DNA of 35,886 nt. Origin: Actinomycetota bacterium (GTDB lineage Bacteria > Actinomycetota > Thermoleophilia > RBG-16-64-13). The translations under genes were made by a program, and so were the position numbers. This document shows, piece by piece, positions 32,721 to 35,886 of the stretch (position 1 is the first letter of the stretch; each line of letters begins with the position of its first letter). Where the stretch lies: assembly GCA_023483915.1 (NCBI GenBank), contig JAMDEO010000229.1, forward strand, positions 1,174 to 37,059, read 5' to 3'. The notes under the pieces were generated by a model that was not told where the DNA came from, did no database searches, and saw only the letters and a list, made by a program, of their open reading frames with translations.

Positions 32721-35332
32721 AGGCCGCGGTTGACAGGCAGGGAGCGAATGGACAGAAGACGGTTGTCAAGGGATTGAGCTTCTCCGGCGTCACCGAAGAC
32801 GGGAACTGCGTCGAGGTCGACGTCGCCGATGGCAAGATCATCCGTATCCGGCCCTTACATTTTGATCGCAGCTACGATCGCAAGCCGTGGACCATTGAGG
32901 CCCGAGGGAAGACCTTCACGGCCAGCACGAAGAGCCTCATCCCTCCCTTCACCCTCGCTTATAAGAACCGCGTCCGCTCTCCCAACCGGGTCATGTTCCC
33001 GCTCAAGCGCGTGGATTGGGATCCGAAGGGTGAGCGCAACCCGCAGAATCGTGGCATCAGCAAGTACGAGCGCATCAGCTGGGATGAAGCGACGGATCTC
33101 ATCGCGGCCGAAATCCGCCGGGTCGTGAGCACCTACGGACCGACCGCGATCCTGCTGCAGGCTGACGGGCATGGGGAGAGTAAGGTGGTTCACGCTGCTC
33201 ATGGCTGCGCCCATCGACTGCTGAGCTTGCTCGGAGGCTACACCTACCAAGCCCGTAACCCCGACAGCTGGGAAGGCTGGTACTGGGGCGCCAAGCATGT
33301 ATGGGGATGCGAGCCGGTAGGCAAGGGACGCTACCAATCGAACATCATCCCGGATATTGCCGAGAACACCGGCATGCTCGTGTTCGCCGGCTGCGACCCA
33401 GAGACCACCCCCTGGGGCTGGGGCGGCCAGACGGTCAGCCAGCTCTGCTACTGGTTCAAGGAGCTCGGCATCAAGCAGATCTACATCTGTCCTGATGTCA
33501 ACTATGGCACGGCCGTGCACGCCGATAAGTGGATCCCCATCTTGCCGGGGACCGATGCCGCTCTTTATCTGGCTATCGCCTACCAGTGGATCACCGAAGG
33601 GACCTACGACAAAGAATACGTTGACAGCCATGTTGTCGGCTTTGAGGAATTTGGGGCATACGTTGTGGGGCAGGAGGACGGTGTTCCCAAGACACCCAAG
33701 TGGGCACAGGAGAAGACCGGCGTCCCGTCCCGCATCATCAAAGCCCTCGCTCGCGCGTGGGCTGCCGTCCCGACGACTACGGTGCACGCTAATGGCGGCA
33801 ACATGGCCCGTGGTCCTTACGCGACTGAGAACATGCGCATGGAGGTCTGCCTTTTAGGCATGCAGGGACTGGGCAAACCGGGCCGCACCATGTGGAGCAC
33901 GATCGAATGGGGTCTCTTCGGAAACGGCTGGCATCCGAGATGGGCCTTCGGCGGATCGGTGCCCGTGCCGCGCCATCTCCTGTATCCGGACACCATTCAT
34001 GCCAACCGCGGTTATGCACCCGGCTTGGACGGCCATACGCAGCTCATCACCAAGAGCCTGGTCCACCGGGCGATCAATGAAGCGACGGTCGACAACCCGA
34101 TCAGTTGGTACGGGACTACGTGGTGCAGGGAGGTTACCGACGATCAGTTCGTGAAATACGAGTACCCCCGGAAGGGCTGCTCCGAGGTGCACATGATCTG
34201 GACTGATACCCCGGCTCTCCTGACCTGTTGGAACGATTCGAACTACACGGCCAAGGCCTACCAGAATCCCAAGATCGAATTCATGATCGCCCAGCACCCC
34301 TGGATCGAGAATGACTGCCAGTTCGCGGACATCATCCTGCCGTCGGCCACGAAATTCGAGCTTGACGATATCGGCATCGACAACTTCACCGCTGAGTTCG
34401 GCACCCTGTTCTACGACGCCAAATGTGTTGAGCCCCAGGGTGAGTCCAAGAGCGATTACGAAGTCGTGTGCGCCGTTGCCGAGAAGCTGGGCCTGCTCGA
34501 GGAGTACACAGGCGGCAAGTCGGTGGAGGACTGGATCAAGCTCGGTTTCGATACATCTGGCGTCGACCACCTGGTGAGCTGGGAGGAATTCCGGGAGAAG
34601 GGCCACTTCGTGGTCCCGAATGACCCCAACTGGCACAAGCATGCGGTCGCGCTCCGGGCCTTTGCCGACGACCCAGAGTGTAACCGTCTCTCCACCCCCA
34701 CCGGCAAGCTGGAATTCTATTCCCAGCGGCTCGCCCAGCACTTCCCCGGTGATGAGGAGCGGCCACCTATCCCCAAGTGGATCGAGCGGGGTCCCAGCCA
34801 CGACGAGAGGATATCCGGCGACCGAGCCAAGCTGTTCCCTTACCTGGTCGTGTCGAATCACCCCCGCTGGCGAGTGCACTCGCAACACGACGATATGCAA
34901 TGGCTCCGAGAGATCGGGACCTGCAAAATAGTGGGGCCGGATGGTTATGGCTACCAGCCGGCTTGGATCCACCCTGTCGACGCGGAGAAGCACGGCATCG
35001 CTCAAGGCGATGTCATAAAGGTCTACAACGAGCGGGGCGCCGTACTCTTCGGGGCTTATGTGACGGAACGCATCATGCCTGGAGTCATATACGTGGACCA
35101 CGGAGCCCGCTGGGATCCGATAGTGACAGGGGAGCTGGACCGGGGCGGCGCAGTAAACACCATCACGCCGAGAAACACCACCTCCAAGAATGCGGCCGGC
35201 ATGGTGACGGGTGCCTTCCTGGTGGGGATCGAGCGTGCCAATCTTGATGAGCTCCGTCAGCGATACCCGGAACCTTTCGAGCGCCCTTATCACCAAGCTT
35301 GCGGGCTCGCCTATGAAAGGATGCTGGCCTAA
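32717..35332 (+). CDS. Transhydroxylase-like molybdopterin large subunit (alpha3)
   Basis: Third large subunit, 871 residues, clearly related to alpha1 and alpha2 but more distant. It has lost the proline/glycine insert PAGAPGSTGPGG near residue 105 and differs widely in the central part around residues 395-470. RNPDSWEGWYWG is kept (D183-S184). The N terminus again lacks cysteine ligands for an iron-sulphur cluster. The length is near that of the Pelobacter enzyme (about 875), closer than alpha1 or alpha2. The start is TTG with GGAGG seven bases upstream, overlapping the alpha2 stop. The beta2 gene begins one base after its stop, so alpha3-beta2 is probably the physical pair. Confidence 0.85.
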   Translation: MKAAVDRQGANGQKTVVKGLSFSGVTEDGNCVEVDVADGKIIRIRPLHFDRSYDRKPWTIEARGKTFTASTKSLIPPFTLAYKNRVRSPNRVMFPLKRVDWDPKGERNPQNRGISKYERISWDEATDLIAAEIRRVVSTYGPTAILLQADGHGESKVVHAAHGCAHRLLSLLGGYTYQARNPDSWEGWYWGAKHVWGCEPVGKGRYQSNIIPDIAENTGMLVFAGCDPETTPWGWGGQTVSQLCYWFKELGIKQIYICPDVNYGTAVHADKWIPILPGTDAALYLAIAYQWITEGTYDKEYVDSHVVGFEEFGAYVVGQEDGVPKTPKWAQEKTGVPSRIIKALARAWAAVPTTTVHANGGNMARGPYATENMRMEVCLLGMQGLGKPGRTMWSTIEWGLFGNGWHPRWAFGGSVPVPRHLLYPDTIHANRGYAPGLDGHTQLITKSLVHRAINEATVDNPISWYGTTWCREVTDDQFVKYEYPRKGCSEVHMIWTDTPALLTCWNDSNYTAKAYQNPKIEFMIAQHPWIENDCQFADIILPSATKFELDDIGIDNFTAEFGTLFYDAKCVEPQGESKSDYEVVCAVAEKLGLLEEYTGGKSVEDWIKLGFDTSGVDHLVSWEEFREKGHFVVPNDPNWHKHAVALRAFADDPECNRLSTPTGKLEFYSQRLAQHFPGDEERPPIPKWIERGPSHDERISGDRAKLFPYLVVSNHPRWRVHSQHDDMQWLREIGTCKIVGPDGYGYQPAWIHPVDAEKHGIAQGDVIKVYNERGAVLFGAYVTERIMPGVIYVDHGARWDPIVTGELDRGGAVNTITPRNTTSKNAAGMVTGAFLVGIERANLDELRQRYPEPFERPYHQACGLAYERMLA

Positions 35333-35333
35333 G

Positions 35334-35886
35334 ATGAAAGCGTTTGTGATCGACATCGACAAGTGCAACGGCTGCTACAACTGCCAGGTAGCCTGTAAGG
35401 ACGAGCACTGTGACAACGACTGGCATCCCATAGCGGCGCCCCAGCCGGACACCGGCCAGTTCTGGATGAAGGTGACCGACGTCGTGCAGGGTACGGTGCC
35501 GAAGGTGCGGGTCAGGTACATGCTGGACATCTGCCGTCACTGCGAGAGCGCTCCCTGTGCGGCCGCAGCTCGGGACGCCGTCTACACCCGTCCCGACGGC
35601 CTGGTCATCATCGATCCGGGAAAAGCCAAAGGTAATAAAGGGCTCGTCGACGCCTGCCCCTACGGCGCCATCTACTGGAATGAGGAACTGCAGCTCGCCC
35701 AAAAATGCACCGGTTGTGCCCATCTCCTAGATCAGGGCTGGACCGAGACCCGCTGCACCGACGCCTGCCCGACGGGCGCCATCAAGTTCGGCGAGGAAGA
35801 AGACCTGAAAGACCTGATCGCCAAAGCCGAGAAGGTCGGCCCCGACGAAGAGACCAAACCGCGGGTCTACTACCTCAACCTGCATT
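35334..35886 (+). CDS. Transhydroxylase-like iron-sulphur small subunit (beta2), cut by window end
   Basis: My translation from ATG 35334 gives 184 residues before the window ends. Motif I (C11/14/17/21) and motif IV (C125/128/141/145) are intact. Motif II ends C67/70/75 then A79, and motif III reads A98, N101, L104, C108. By analogy with NarH-type subunits, the four lost positions are exactly the ligands of one cluster (FS4), leaving three [4Fe-4S] clusters, as reported for Pelobacter transhydroxylase. The C-terminal beta domain, expected from beta1, lies beyond the window. It starts one base after alpha3. Confidence 0.88.
   Translation, partial: MKAFVIDIDKCNGCYNCQVACKDEHCDNDWHPIAAPQPDTGQFWMKVTDVVQGTVPKVRVRYMLDICRHCESAPCAAAARDAVYTRPDGLVIIDPGKAKGNKGLVDACPYGAIYWNEELQLAQKCTGCAHLLDQGWTETRCTDACPTGAIKFGEEEDLKDLIAKAEKVGPDEETKPRVYYLNLH

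Noticed and set aside
33854-35368. Long minus-strand open frame (504 codons) opposite alpha3
   Set aside because: It is a shadow frame of alpha3 and also runs into beta2; no recognisable protein.

Overview
The window is GC-rich, almost fully coding DNA from an actinobacterium. The main evidence is the block on the minus strand at 120-9155. It carries the classic actinobacterial cell-wall and signalling order read right to left: fhaA, fhaB, PP2C phosphatase, rodA/ftsW, pbpA and pknB with PASTA repeats. Other signs fit a lineage outside the well-studied Actinomycetia, possibly Coriobacteriia- or Thermoleophilia-like and at least partly anaerobic: DUF4446, a leaderless-type promoter, a hemerythrin, an oxygen-sensitive type of radical SAM enzyme and three transhydroxylase-type molybdenum enzymes. 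The lineage is inference; no rRNA is present.

Layout. (1) 120-9155 minus: an extra kinase with a polytopic membrane domain, then fhaA-fhaB-PP2C-rodA-pbpA-pknB, tightly packed. pknB is split by a frameshift at a GCAA tandem duplication. (2) 9449-15981 plus: tRNA-Leu(CAG), a CARDB-like membrane protein, DUF4446, prephenate dehydratase, seryl-tRNA synthetase, nicotinamidase and nicotinate phosphoribosyltransferase (an NAD salvage pair). (3) 16061-18888: PaaI-like thioesterase, a small membrane protein, a zinc-ribbon/CD225-like protein, tRNA-Ser(UGA), a decayed DUF1841-like gene and a RelE/Phd-type toxin-antitoxin pair. (4) 19185-22578: Lrp/AsnC regulator with an uncharacterised radical SAM protein, a small SpoIIAA-like protein, a hemerythrin and a small conserved protein. 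(5) 22940-35886: a catabolic island with a Tat-exported lipoprotein solute receptor, an IclR regulator, and three large and two small subunits of pyrogallol-phloroglucinol transhydroxylase-like molybdopterin enzymes (order alpha1-beta1-iclR-alpha2-alpha3-beta2, beta2 cut by the window end).

How it may work together. In island 5 the receptor gene and the alpha1 gene are divergent. Each has a TTGACA promoter with a 17-base spacer, and alpha2 has a copy of the alpha1 promoter. All three promoters are followed by the same motif, CCCGATTCGGAA or close variants, in the same orientation relative to transcription. The simplest reading is one regulon, perhaps under the IclR protein encoded inside it, for sensing or uptake and anaerobic hydroxyl-transfer chemistry on a polyphenol. 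The beta subunits show stepwise loss of exactly one iron-sulphur cluster. alpha1 and alpha2 are recent duplicates whose differences concentrate in two patches that may line the substrate pocket.
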